From: Condylostoma magnum
Lineage: Eukaryota > Ciliophora > Heterotrichea > Heterotrichida > Condylostomatidae
Reading direction: 5' to 3'
Assembly (NCBI GenBank): GCA_920105805.1
Contig: CAKKTI010000021.1
Coordinates: 1 to 64,000 of the forward strand
Length of the DNA stretch: 64,000 nt
The translations under genes and the position numbers were made by a program. The notes beneath the pieces are model-generated. The model did no database searches. It was not told the DNA's origin and was given only the letters and a program-made list of their open reading frames with translations. Below are positions 26,338 through 38,528 of the stretch, piece by piece. Within the stretch, counting starts at the first letter, position 1. Each line of letters starts with the position of its first letter.

Positions 26338-27270
26338 TTACTAAATTTCACTATTGCAATTAGGACATCTTGGAGTTTTCATTAGCCAATCAGTAATACA
26401 GTGCTTATGATATCTATGAAAGCAGGACAACAATATCAATTTATCCCTAACTTAATACTCTTCCAGGCAAATCTAACATTCATCTTCCTCAGAATGCCTT
26501 GGGTCATAAGTAATAGCAGTAAATCTCTCAATATCATCCCTCGTGATCTATCCCTTCCTTTACGTCAAGCTGACTTATTACAGGAAAAACTCCTAAATCT
26601 GCTCTTCCGTCATATCATTCTCCCTGGCCCATTATCTAATCTCATCCTCACTTTATCCTCTTATAATAAAATCTTCGTTTTCCCCTTGTTAAGTGGCTTC
26701 TCCACTTAGCTCATGTCCCAATTCATGATCAGCAATTACGTCAGAGTCCAGTATAAGTTCACAATACTTGCATTTCCTTTAAAATTACTGAAATTATACA
26801 GGAGTTCTAGATATTTTAACCTAAGGTTCCTACGGAGGCTGTGAAAAAACTGGCATTTTGAACTAAAAGGCCTATTAACACTGTTATAAAGCTTGTAGTA
26901 GGGTGTATTAGGATTGTCACTATGCTAATAATAAAAGTTTTACCATGCCTTAATTGTCAACATATTCTGAAGTAACCAGCATCATATTCTTGGTGGGAAC
27001 TACTCTTATAACAGGTGGAGTGGTAGGATAGTTGTCTTATATAACTATGCTTAAGGGAATATTATAAGTTTAATTTCTATAATTCACAGGTATGGTGCCT
27101 TATAGAATCAAAAGTGTCAAATTTGTGCCATTATAGCTAAACTAGTAAGGCCGGGCTTGTAGGTTTGGGTAAAATTGTAAAATTTATGGAAACTACTACA
27201 AAATTACTTGTTTTGTTCTTTCTAAATAATTGCAATTTGAAAGTATCTAAGCCAAGGAGGTTTAACTCAT
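26338..27270 (-). CDS. UEV (TSG101-type) domain fused to a RING-H2 finger
   Basis: 310 residues in one frame from ATG 27270 (MSQTSLAQILSNCNYLERTK). Residues about 1-140 are a UEV domain like TSG101/Vps23: LQGTIPVNYRNQTYNIPLSI, DNYPTTPPVIRVVPT, then FKMPVFSQPP. UEV domains bind ubiquitin and PTAP motifs but lack the E2 catalytic Cys. After an acidic linker the C-terminus is a RING-H2 finger (CQICLEEY, LSCFHRYHKHCITDWL, CPNC), as in E3 ligases. Canonical TSG101 ends in a coiled coil and steadiness box, not seen here. It is probably a ubiquitin ligase with its own ubiquitin-reading module. It ends at tandem TAG-TAA (26338-26343). Confidence 0.85.
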
Positions 27271-27277
27271 ATTTATT
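27271..27277. promoter_or_regulatory. 7-bp gap between divergent start codons
   Basis: The ATG of the UEV-RING gene (27270, minus) and of the next gene (27278, plus) are back to back with 7 bp (atttatt) between. If both starts are right, the promoters lie inside the opposite gene's coding region. Confidence 0.45.
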
Positions 27278-27694
27278 ATGGAATAGCATCAGAATAAGTC
27301 ATTGTAGTATTTAGATGACTGCGGGCTGATTTCAGCGTATGAGTTTTTACTGGTTAATCTAATTGAGCATGGTCTGCCTACTGGAGACATATACGAGTAC
27401 GCGGCCTTGATGATGCTTAAGTATGAAAAGAGGTATAAGGCGTAGAAAAGGAAATAGTTCTAGCAGAATAATCAGGATAAAGTATATGGAAGTCCTGAGA
27501 AAAGGGCAAAGGCGTAAGAAAGAGTAAGGAGATAGCAAGAGGAAGAGAAAAGAGCCATGGAAGAGAAGAAGAGATTGGAGTAGGAGGAAAAGAATGAGTA
27601 AGCTAAGAAGCTAGGGGACTCCGGGAAGCAAGAAGAGAGGAAAGTGGGGAAGAAACAGCCTGTTGGGAAGAAGAGTGTAGAGAAGTCATAGTAA
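27278..27694 (+). CDS. Unknown small basic protein with charged tail
   Basis: 138 residues from ATG 27278. The first 50 residues look folded (LQYLDDCGLISAYEFLLVNL, GDIYEYAALMMLKYEKR). This pattern, with 'YEFLL..L...G.P.GDIYEYAA', resembles a small helical dimerisation module but no family is claimed. The rest is a low-complexity Lys/Glu/Gln helix. It ends TAG-TAA (27689-27694). The protein looks soluble. Confidence 0.6.
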
Positions 27695-28202
27695 AATATT
27701 GGGAAAGAATGTTTGTATATAAAATTGTAACGGCTTTTGTACAGAGATTTTATTTAACTTCTATTATTTAATTCGAGAATCTTCTAGTTAACTTACGTAG
27801 AAATCCTTATTTAAAAAAATCTACAAGAAAGTTCCTTAGTGCATTACTTGTGCAAATTTATTAAAAATGCTTAGAATTTAGGAATATTCTCGATGTTTCT
27901 AGAAAAAATTAAATGGCTTGTTATCTTTCTAAATTTAAAAAAGATAGGCTTTAATAATATATTATGCACCAGTATACAATTCTAGAAAACTAACTAAAAC
28001 TTCAATTAAATCCCTCCTACTTCCCCCCTCACTCTCTTTTTCTGTATAAACCTTCTAAATATTCTAAACTACCTCCCTTAACAAGTCTGCATTCCTATCT
28101 CTAATACACCTCTTCAATCTTTCCATTATACTAATTTCAATTCTCCGCCACAAATTTTCCTTTGAGCTTAAAAGGGGGCCGAACACGTCACTTATAATTA
28201 AT
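27695..28202. other. AT-rich intergenic, no gene seen
   Basis: About 500 bp of AT-rich DNA between a short plus-strand gene and inositol-3-phosphate synthase. No conserved reading frame or repeat was noticed. It probably holds the 3' end of one gene and the promoter of the next. Confidence 0.6.
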
Positions 28203-29747
28203 ATGTCCGACAACGAACTATCCCACTTAACAGTTGACTCCCCACATGTTCACTACACCGACGACGAGATAAACACTCGCTATAATTATGAAACAATTCG
28301 TGTATCTCAGGGCAAGATATCCCCTCACCACTAAGCCCTTAACTTCAAAGTAAAACGCAATGTTCCTAAAACAGGTCTTTTACTAGTAGGCCTGGGCGGT
28401 AACAATGGATCAACAGTAGTGGCTGGAGTGTTAGCTAATAAGTAGAACTTGCAATGGCACACTAGAGAGGGAATTTAAAAGGCTAACTACTATGGGTCTA
28501 TGCTGAGGTCGTCTACTATTAATATAGGAACATATGAGAGTGGTGAACCAGCCCATGTCCCCTTCGGATCACTTATTCCCATACTTAATCCTAATGACTT
28601 AGAAATACATGGTTGGGATATATCAAACATGAACCTTGCCGAGGCAATGGACAGGGCATGTGTATTGGACCATGATCTAAAGAGACAACTATATGATCAG
28701 ATGAGGGAAATAACACCGTGGCCATCTATATATAGGCCTGACTTCATAGCATCCAACCAATCCGATAGAGCTAACAATGTGCTAACAGGAAGTAATCTAT
28801 AACTTATTGAAACAATAAGGTAGAATATACGAGACTTCAAAATCTCTAGAAACCTAGACAAGGTAATCGTTCTGTGGACTGCTAATACTGAAAGATTCTC
28901 AAGGGTTACTCAAGGACTTAATGATACAGCTGATAATTTAGAGAAATCTATACAAGAAAACTCTTAAGAGATCTCCCCATCAACATTGTTTGCATTAGCT
29001 TGTGTATATGAAGGATGTACATATATAAATGGATCCCCTCAGAACACCTTTGTGCCTGGAGTAATAGAGCTGGCTGAGAGACATAATGTACTTATAGCTG
29101 GAGACGATTTCAAGAGCGGGTAGACTAAAATGAAATCTGTACTGGCAGACTTCCTAATCAACTCTGGACTCAAACTGAGATCAGTAGTAAGCTATAATCA
29201 CTTAGGAAACAATGACGGTAAGAACCTATCTGCTCCTGAGACCTTCCGATCAAAAGAGATATCTAAAAGCGGAGTTATAGCTGATATGGTGAAAGCTAAT
29301 AACATTTTATACGAGAAAGACGAGGAGCCTGACCACTGTGTGGTCATAAAATACGTTCCATATGTAGGAGACAGTAAGAGGGCCTTGGATGAGTACACAA
29401 GTGAGATTTTTATGGGAGGAACCAATACCATAGTAATGCATAACACTTGTGAGGACTCCTTACTTGCAACTCCTTTGATCTACGACTTAGTCATTCTTGC
29501 AGAGCTGTGTGAGAGAATTCAAATCAAGAAGGAGGAAGACACAAATTACGAGCACTTCCATCCAGTGTTGAGTGTTCTAAGCTTCTTATTGAAGGCACCA
29601 CAAGTACCGCCAGGATGTCAAGTAGTGAATGCACTGTTTGCTCAGAGACAGTGTATTGTCAACTTATTCAGAGCTTGTGTAGGACTTCCACCTGAGAACT
29701 TCATGACGCTAGAGCAGAAGATTCCAAGCCTTATGAACGAGTCATGA
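28203..29747 (+). CDS. INO1: Inositol-3-phosphate synthase
   Basis: 514 residues, no intron, converting glucose-6-phosphate to myo-inositol-3-phosphate with NAD+ as cofactor. Diagnostic sequence includes [13 protein letters not shown] (NAD loop), [83 protein letters not shown] and DSKRALDEY. Length matches the family (about 510-535). Two internal codons, TAG in SGQTK and TAA in NLQLIE, read as Gln at conserved positions. It ends at TGA 29745-29747; if TGA were Trp the next stop is TAA 29769. Fully secure call. Confidence 0.97.
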
Positions 29748-29784
29748 GCTTGTAATCGATTTTTTAATTAATTTTGTTTTTAAA

Positions 29785-31311
29785 ATGGGATGCAAAGTGT
29801 GCAATGGTGCTTAGGTTGCTTAAGATGCGTAAAAGGAAACAATGTAAAAATTAACTGTTGCTTCTAGAAGATCAAGTCATGCTTCTAGAAGATAGAGCTC
29901 TATAGGGTCATACATTAGCTTAAGAGCCCGTAATTTTATAAAAACCCATAATGAGCCTATTGAGGACAACTATACTTTTCTTGATATAATAGGCAAGGGA
30001 AGTTTCGGAGTTGTGCGGAGAGCAGTACACAAACTAACTGATAATGTAAGAGCTGTAAAATCTATAAGAAAATCTCATTTTGGAGATAATGAAAACAATA
30101 AGATTCAATTTCTATAGGAAATTGAAATACTAAAGAATTCAGATCATCCTAATATAGTACAACTATACGAGTATTACGAAGAAGATGACTTTATACACTT
30201 GGTCACAGAGTTTATGGCGGGTGGAGAGTTAATTAAAGCAATACTAAAATCTGGAAGAATAACTGAAGTCACTGCGGCTCACATAATGCGACAGATTTTA
30301 GGCGCTGTTTCTTACTGCCACTCCTAGAACATAGTGCACAGGGATTTAAAGCCGGAAAATATTCTACTGGAGGAAAAAGATCCAAACTCTCTCCTAAAAA
30401 TAATCGATTTTGGAACAGCTACCTTGGTATGGGGTATAGAAAGCCAAAGTAAGCCTCAAGGCACGCCTTATTATGTAGCTCCTGAAATTTTATAGGGAAA
30501 GTATGGGTTGAAGTCTGATGTATGAAGCTGTGGAGTAATTTTATTTGTGTTGTTAACTGGAAGGCCTCCGTTTAATGGGAAGGATAAGAAATCGATTTTA
30601 GAAAAAGTAGCTCGGGGAAGGTTTCATTTTGATAATGAATAAATAACACAGGAGGCTAAATCACTAGTATACCACATGCTTACTTTAGATGTTGATGAAA
30701 GACCGTCCGTTGACCAATGCTTAATGCACCCTTGATTCAATAAGTTTCCCACTCTTAATATAACTTCGAGTAATATAATGCGTGTTTTGTAGAACTTAAG
30801 GAAATTTGCTGTGTCATAGAAACTACAATAGGCTATTTTCTCGTTGATTTCTAATCAAATTACTTCATAGGCGAATCTTTAAGGCTTGGCTAATATTTTC
30901 AGATCGATTGATGTTGATACTGATGGTAAATTGTCAGAAGATGACCTGTTGTATCACTTTGTTAAAATGCTACCAGAAAATTAAGCAATTGAGGAAGTTG
31001 AGAAGATTATGGAGGAAGTAGATGCTGATTTAAGTGGGTATATTGATTACTCTGAATTCCTAATGGCTGCTATATAAAAAGATGTACTTGTTAACGATAA
31101 GTATTTGAAAATTGCATTCAATCTTATTGATAAAAACTAAAATGGGCTAATAACTGCAGATGAGATAATTGATGCATTAGGAGATCAAGTTATAAGTGAT
31201 GATTAGTAAGCATGAAATGAGATACTGGAGGAAATATCGGATAACGGAGCTATTGATTATAAAAATTTCAAGTTAATGATGAATAATACAGGGGATGAGC
31301 TTTATAGTTAA
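29785..31311 (+). CDS. Calcium-dependent protein kinase (CDPK)
   Basis: 508 residues. The N-terminus MGCKVC is a myristoylation/palmitoylation signal, so membrane anchoring is likely. The kinase domain spans about 65-330: [58 protein letters not shown] (Trp = TGA). A junction segment precedes calmodulin-like EF-hands at about 375-505 ([41 protein letters not shown], and a worn fourth). These are alveolate/plant-type Ca2+-effector kinases. A Ser-rich duplicated motif ([14 protein letters not shown]) lies near residue 30. The stop is TAA 31309-31311. No in-frame TGA follows before the next gene, which shares the frame. Confidence 0.95.
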
Positions 31312-31380
31312 TATATAAATCATGTTTAATAGTATATTGCATTTTATATTAAAGCATCTCTACATTTATAATAGCATAAA

Positions 31381-34300
31381 ATGCATTAATAATTTAAAAC
31401 AAATTCAGGTCTAGAAGTAAAAATACCTTCTATCAAGCCAGAATTTGCCTATATTTAAATCTATCCTAGTAAGGAATGATAAAAGGTCCCATGCATAGAG
31501 CTCGACTAGTCCTGAATACAAGGAAACAAATTTAGAATAAACTATCACAAAAACCATCTAATCCTAGGTAAATTTTCTCTTCAAGGAGGAGGTTGCTGTG
31601 CTTTAAAGAAATAAAACAGTCATTAGCGTTTCTCAATCAACTCAACCTTCCAGTAAACGCCTTTTCAACTCGTTGCAATTGAAGCAGCTGAGTAAATTCA
31701 GCACGGATGTAAAATGGGACTTATAGACAATGTAGGAAATGGCCTCTAAAACTTAGAAAAGATCGACATTGGCTCAATATCAGCTCCATTGCCTGTAGCA
31801 GTAATGTTGCTCAATGGTTTATGTGAAAATGGCATTTGAGGGTAGTATGAGCTGTAATATTTTAGAAATTGAATAGGAAAACTAGCCAGAAGATTCTTTT
31901 TATCATCTTTTGTAGTTTCTGATGACTTTGTGGCTATTTTCAGAGAGACAAAGCTGACTTTAAGGCCTTTAGTTGATATGTGTATTGATAGGATTTGTAA
32001 GAATGAAGATAAGTATCCAGAGAACGGACTATTGGCTGAGATGAGGATAATTAAACTTACTATTAATAAGTATAAAGATGAGGAAAGATGGTACAATTAG
32101 CTGATTCGACATACTAGCTAATTGATTTTGTTAGTGGGGCAGAAAGATGCTAGTTCTGGAGTTAATTTACTTGTTTCACTTAAAAATAAGGCTGAAGTTA
32201 CTATATATGAAAATTAAATTACAAGGATGCTTTAAGTAGATTATTTAGAGATTATTGAAAATATTGATAATTAGCATATTGGCTTACTTTTATAAAAAAT
32301 GCATAGTTGAAGAGATTGGATAGTTTTATATCCTTTATTAAACCACATATTAAGGATAATTATTGATCAAAAGGTAGACGTAGATTAGCTGAAATTATTA
32401 TTAAAGGGAGTGAAGGAAAATCAGATAAAAGGGCTGTAAAAGATGGTTGATTTTAATGAGTTTACTATAGGGGACAGGCTTTGAGGGGATAATTGGAGAA
32501 TAAGGGAAATCATAGCTAAAATAATAGTGTAATGCTCAATTAACCAAGAAGGATCTATACAGGAAAAATGCTTAAAAATAATAGCAGACCGTCTAGTACT
32601 CGAATGTGATAAAAGAGTTAAATCTGTACTGGAAAACACTTAACAAATGGAATTTGTGTAAAGACTCATATAGTAAAACTGGTAAAAGAAAAAAAACATA
32701 TACGAAAGAGCCTTGGAGGAATAAAGAGAAATCTTACTATAAATTCAGCTTGAAATGAGGAAGTCTAACTCAAATGAGGATCAAGAGATACTATTAGGTG
32801 AGTTTTAGATGTAAAAAATTAGTTTATAAAGACAAGTAAAAGAGCTTAAAAATATAACAGACAGCATAGGAACAAAAATGCTTAATTTCGAAAATGATCG
32901 TTTTAATAGGCAAAATCCTCAAAATGGCTATAGAAGACTAAGAACACGTAGATTTACACATTTATCTGCAAATAGAGCAAGCTTACATAATAGAATAAGA
33001 ATAAGCAATCTTCCTTAATTGCCTATCGAAGTTATTGGAAGAAATAATGAAGTAGAGCAAATCAACTAATTTTATCAATAGTAACAAAGATTATCTATCT
33101 ATGCTATAGTAGGACTTGGAGGAATTGGTAAAACCTTTCTGGCAATTGAATATGCTAGATAAAATGCTAAGAAATATGGTATAATTTGGTACATTCAGGC
33201 AAATGATTACAGTTAGTTGGAAAATGGAGTTATTTCCCTAGCAGAGGCTATTTAAGTTATTAAGCTAAGCAAGGAGTTGATATGGGAGCAGGCTGTCAGT
33301 TAAACCTTTACAACTATGAGCTACTAGAATAAGCCATGACTGCTGATTTTAGATAATGTTGAAAATAAGTTAGATTTAAGCAGATATCGTACAATGAATA
33401 ACGGCCATGTTCTTATTACCTCAAGAAATCCCTACTGGTCTTAATGCATGACCCTGTATCCTTTACAACGACGATTTTCATAGGAAATGATACAAAAAAT
33501 AACAGGGTAGCATGATCAATAAAACTCAGCCTTATTAGCTGAAGAATTAGGCGATTTACCATTAGCTTTAAATCAAGCTTCTTCTTTTATTAGTAAAACT
33601 GGAAGCTAGATTCAAGAATATCTTGAGATATGATAGGAAAGTAAGGTGGAGTTGATTAATATTATTTACAGTGAAGGCGATTATAATGATACTGTTGCCA
33701 CTGTATGAAACGTTAACTTTTAAAGTCTCTAAAAGTAGAATAAATAAGCGTGTTTGTGACTAGATTGCCTTTGTTTTATTAATTATGATGCTATTCCTGA
33801 TTAATTAAGTAAAGAACTGTTTTTCAAGGTAAATGGTTCAAGAAATCTGCTTTAATATAGACAGGCCGTTGCTGCTGTGGTTGATTTTTCAGTTATACAT
33901 TTTGATAGTGAGGGTAATTTCAATATTCACAAATTGGTGTAAATTGTTATAAGAGAAAGAATTTAAAATAGACAATAAATACTACTACACATATAAGATG
34001 TATTTGTACAGTCTTTTATTTATCAAAAAGGAAGCACATCCTGCAGATCGCTAGTTACTCATTTGTAATGCTTTTTAAGCTACTTTTAGAAAAAAACTAA
34101 TAAAACCTTTTAACTTTATTTCAATTTAGCGAATTATCTTATGGAGGTGGAAGGGAATCATACATAGGCTTAGATTAACTACAAAAAGTGCTTAGAGCTT
34201 TTCACTTATTTAAACTCTAAAGATACAGAATAAAACGCTTGTATTCATATTGGACTAGGAAACTGTTATTATGAATAAGAACTATATGATGAGGCTCTTT

Positions 34301-35163
34301 CATATTATACAATTGCTAGGAATCTATATACTAAAAATTATAAGAAGGATGATTTCAGATTAGCAGGAATTCTAAACAACATTGGACTAGTTTAAATATC
34401 TTTAGAGTAATACAAAAACGCCAAAATAAGCTTTTAATAGGCATTGAATTTGTATAATAAGAATAACGTTGCTGAAATTGCAACTACTTATATGAATTTA
34501 GCGATTTTATACGAGGAGTTATAAAAGTTTGATTAATCTAGAGAACTATACTAAACAGTTATTGGAATGACTACCAGTTTATTTCCTTAAATACTAATTT
34601 CTGCTTATACAAATTTATCACTAATGGAAGCAAAGGCAGGTAATCAGGATCAAGAACAAGAGGCAATTATCATAGCAATGCAATTAGAAGACGAGTATTT
34701 TAATTAGAAAAAATGTATGATATTGGTGTTTCTTATTACAAAGGGGCTTTGATATGTTAGAAAATGATATACAGCTTGTAATCTATTCCAAAGGCAATAA
34801 AAAGCCCTGCAATGGTTAAAATAAAGAGATCTAACTCATTTTGCTAAAATTTACTGTATTTATAAAGAAAACCTACTAAAAGGTTAGCTCATAGATCATA
34901 ATCATCGTAAGTTTTAAATAAAAGAAGTCCTGTTATGTAAAAAGTACCGGAAAAAATCGATATATATAGAAGAAATTACTTACTTTAGCATAGGAATAGA
35001 CTAGAAGCAGTTATGTAAAAAGTTAATGTAAAAGATCTGAAAATCAAAGGCACTTAAAAGCTTCAGCCTATTCATTCCGTAAAGCGTCAATCAAAATAGA
35101 TTAAAGCCACAAAAATCTCAGTTAAGCCTGTCTTTAACAAATCAAAGTAAAATGTCCTTATAA
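31381..35163 (+). CDS. NLR-like STAND protein: helical N-terminus, NB-ARC ATPase, TPR repeats
   Basis: About 1260 residues in one frame from ATG 31381 (MHQQFKTNSGLEVKIPSIKP). Residues about 1-130 are a small unidentified domain (QIYPSKEWQKVPCIELDQSW, FSLQGGGCCALK). Then comes a long helical region, with a coiled coil at about 420-510. The NB-ARC domain starts at about 555: P-loop VGLGGIGKT (near 578), Walker B LLILDNVEN (near 654), sensor-like HVLITSRNPYW, and LGDLPLALNQA (near 723), the GLPL box. TPRs fill about 930-1090 (LGNCYYEQELYDEALSYYTIA, LNNIGLVQISLEQYKNAKI, YMNLAILYEEL). This build is that of NLR/AP-ATPase immune or death regulators. The stop is probably TAA 35161-35163; an in-frame TGA near 35036 is the alternative. 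Confidence 0.85.
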
Positions 35164-35291
35164 ATGTAAAAAGATTGTTAGTATAATACATTTTTAACAC
35201 ACTATTTTACTTCTTTTTAATATTTCCTATAAGTACAATTAAAAACTACTCTTAACCAATCCTTCTACACCACTTTATTAAGTAAACATAA

Positions 35292-36632
35292 ATGTCTAAA
35301 GCTATCAGATTTGCAATAGTTGGGGCAGGGCCAGCTGGTTTATTTGCAGCTAAGAACATAACAAGACATGTTCCCCACGCCTATGTTGATGTTTTCGACA
35401 AACTTCCAGCTCCATACGGTTTAATTCGATATGGAGTGGCCCCAGATCACAGTGATATAAAAAATGTTATATCTGACTTTGCCGAACTTCTTAGTGAAGA
35501 CAAAGTAAGATTTTTTGGAAACGTTAATATTGGCAAGGAAGTTAATCACTCTACTCTTTCCAGTATATACAGTAGTATAATTTACTCATACGGTACTAGT
35601 TAAGATAATCAATTAGATATATAAGGAGGGGAGTTGTCATACTCAGCTAGGAAATTTGTAGAGTGGTATAATAGTCATCCTTACAGTCATCCAATTCCAT
35701 TAAAAGATGTTGAGTCTGTGTCTGTTATTGGAAATGGAAATGTAGCAGTTGATGTTGTGAGAATTTTAGGCTCCTCGATTGAAAGATTAGAGTAAACTGA
35801 AATATCAATGGAGTTCTTAGATGAGTTGAGGAGTAGTAGAATTAAAGAAATTAGTATGATTGGGAGAAGAGGGTGTATATAAGGGGCTATGACTACTAAG
35901 GAGTTAAGGGCATTAGTTAATATTCCGGGACTGGCGGTTAGAGTGTTTGACGATGAAATCAGAGACAGTTTAACTGAAGCTAGTAAATTAGAAGCTGAGT
36001 TAGAAATGCCAACTTAGCCTACAACTTAATACGGAAGAGCTAAAAGAAAGATTTTTGAAATCATAAATAAACTTCCAAGAGAAAAGGATCCTAATTGCAG
36101 GGTTTAACTTAATCTAAGATTCCTCTAAAGCCCAATAAAGTATGAAACTGGTAGATTAACATTAGAGAAAAATTAGTTACAAGGAGATAAACTGAAATAA
36201 TTTTCAACAGGAACAGGAAACTATTCAGAAATAAACTGTGATTTATTAATGAGAAGTATAGGCTATAAAGCTGTATAAATTGACTCTTAAATTCCATTTG
36301 ATCCCTAGAACAATGTTATTTAAACGGAAGGTGGAAGAATCCCTGGAGAGTATCCAGCCTACGCAGCAGGATGGTGTAAAACAGGTCCCTTTGGAATTAT
36401 TGATACGACTATGAGAAGTGTTTTCTAGACTATGGATTCTGTTATATTCGATTACCAAGCTTAGAGGTTTAAAGAAGTAGAAGATAACATACAGGATGTT
36501 ATAAGTAATTTTATTACATTTGATGATTGGCTAAAAGTTGATAGGTATGAAATTCAACTTGGGGAAAAGTATGGGAAAGTGAGAGAAAAGGTTAGGGATA
36601 TAGATGAAATGCTTAGAATAGCTAAAAGTTAA
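35292..36632 (+). CDS. FDXR: NADPH:ferredoxin/adrenodoxin reductase (mitochondrial type)
   Basis: 446 residues from ATG 35292. Family marks: FAIVGAGPAGLFAA (FAD site), DVFDKLPAPYGLIRYGVAPDH, FFGNVNIG, ARKFVEWYNSHP, VSVIGNGNVAVDVVRIL (NADPH site), IGRRGCIQGAMTTKELR, LLMRSIGYK, EYPAYAAGWCKTGPFGII. It passes electrons from NADPH to a [2Fe-2S] ferredoxin for Fe-S cluster assembly and related steps. The N-terminus has little presequence. It ends TAA-TGA (36630-36635), converging on the J-domain gene with 24 bp between. Confidence 0.96.
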
Positions 36633-36659
36633 TGAGTTTTAGGATAAGCTTGTATATAA

Positions 36660-37316
36660 TTATTTTATTCTATATGCTCTAATTTCAATACCCTTTGTTT
36701 CCATAACTATGCTATAAGGAGGAAATTCAGATTTTTATAATACTGCTTTATATCATTTAATTTACTATCAATACTTTCTATCTCTTGGTTGTTTTGGCAT
36801 ATTTTCTAGTGTAATTCCAAGGCCTTCCTCTCTGCGAATCTCTTCAATTTCTTTTGGTGTTAAAAACCTACCAGCTCCTACATTACTGCTTGCAATTGAC
36901 GATCTTACCACATAGATAAAAAGTAGGACTCCTAATCCAAGCCTATTTATAATTTACGTGAAAAAGTGTAAGCCAAGGAAGCTATCCTCAACAAAATCTT
37001 CTGAATCATACTCCTTTTACTTTCTTTATTATTCTCAATAGAAATTTTATCTGTATTATTATTCAGCTCTTGTATGCTTCTTTTTGTGTATATATTGGTA
37101 TTCTTGAGCTTTGTCTGGGTTTTATAGAATTTCATATGCTTAGTTAATTTTCTTAAATATTTCTGAGTTTTAAGGATTCATGTCTGGATGGTACTTTTTA
37201 GCTTTATCATAATAAGCTTACTTTATTTCCGCCTATGTTGCATTTTAGCTAACTTCTAGAATTTTAAAGGGGTCAAAATTACTGGAAAATTTCCTAAATG
37301 ATCTAACTTATAACAT
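36660..37316 (-). CDS. J-domain protein, probably mitochondrial, with one TM helix
   Basis: 218 residues from ATG 37316 (MLQVRSFRKFSSNFDPFKIL). The short Arg/Ser-rich start looks like a mitochondrial presequence. The J domain follows: ILEVSQNATQAEIKQAYYDK, KKYHPDMNPQNSEIF with the HPD motif, INQAYEIL. After a charged linker comes a hydrophobic helix (GLGVLLFIYVVRSSI) and a soluble tail. It likely recruits and stimulates an Hsp70 at a membrane. The stop is TAA 36660-36662; read-through would overlap the reductase gene. Confidence 0.87.
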
Positions 37317-37409
37317 ATTTTTATAAGTTTAATCGAACATATTTTTCTGCAGTTTAATTGAACATATTTTTCTGCAGTTGAAGCGAACATATTTTTCTGC
37401 AGTTTAATC
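37312..37409. repeat. 25-bp minisatellite at a gene start
   Basis: Three tandem copies of a 25-bp unit (gaacatatttttctgcagtt plus five variable bases) at 37335-37359, 37360-37384 and 37385-37409. A worn fourth copy at about 37312-37334 overlaps the J-domain gene's start codon. The copies differ mainly in the last five bases. Confidence 0.9.
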
Positions 37410-38141
37410 AGATTTAACTCCTTGCTACTAATTATTGTATTGAATAATATAGAGGAGAAATTACAATTATGAAACTCTATATTTTTCTGAAACATTCAGA
37501 GATCCTAATTCACTAAATAATATTTTCACATGTTCAATGTCAGGTAGTATATCAAGTTTATTGTTTAATCATATAATTTGCATCATTTTAACTCTACAAA
37601 ATTTATAAAGATTATTTTATATTATAATAATGTTACTACACAATTAAAAATCAAATGCTATCAATACAATAACATTCTTTTACTATTTAAGCTACTCAAT
37701 AATCAATTTAAAGCGAATATAAGCCGATAATTTTTAATTGTGATTTTACTGTAAAATATTAATGGAATAAAGATGATAAAGGGTGAAAATATTATATTTA
37801 GTAGTATGATAGTATTAAAGAAATTAAAACAATACTATAATATTGGCATAGGGATTTAATAAGGAATATATTGGGCTTGCTTTTCATTTCAATATTGAAC
37901 TATTTCAAAAATGGCATGTTATAATTAAAAATATACCATTACTTAATAATTTAAAATATAATTACAGCTGCTTATAAAGCCAAATTTATTTTTTAAAGCT
38001 CAATTCCCTTTTTTCATGCAGCTATAAAAACTCAGATGAATGCCTTAAAGTATTGTATACTACTTCTATTTACACATAGAACTCTATATCACTTTATGCC
38101 TAACATACTCTTAGTTAGGTATTCAAAAACAAACAAATAGA
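37410..38141. other. AT-rich intergenic, no gene seen
   Basis: AT-rich, with long TGA-free stretches that have coding-poor composition. A frame from the zinc-finger gene stays open down to TGA 37905-37907, but beyond 38142 it looks like noise. Confidence 0.5.

Positions 38142-38528
<387 letters not shown>

Noticed and set aside
36300-36660. Read-through of the J-domain gene into the reductase gene on the opposite strand
   Set aside because: The frame is open but the extra sequence is antisense to a conserved enzyme; UAA 36660 is the sensible stop.
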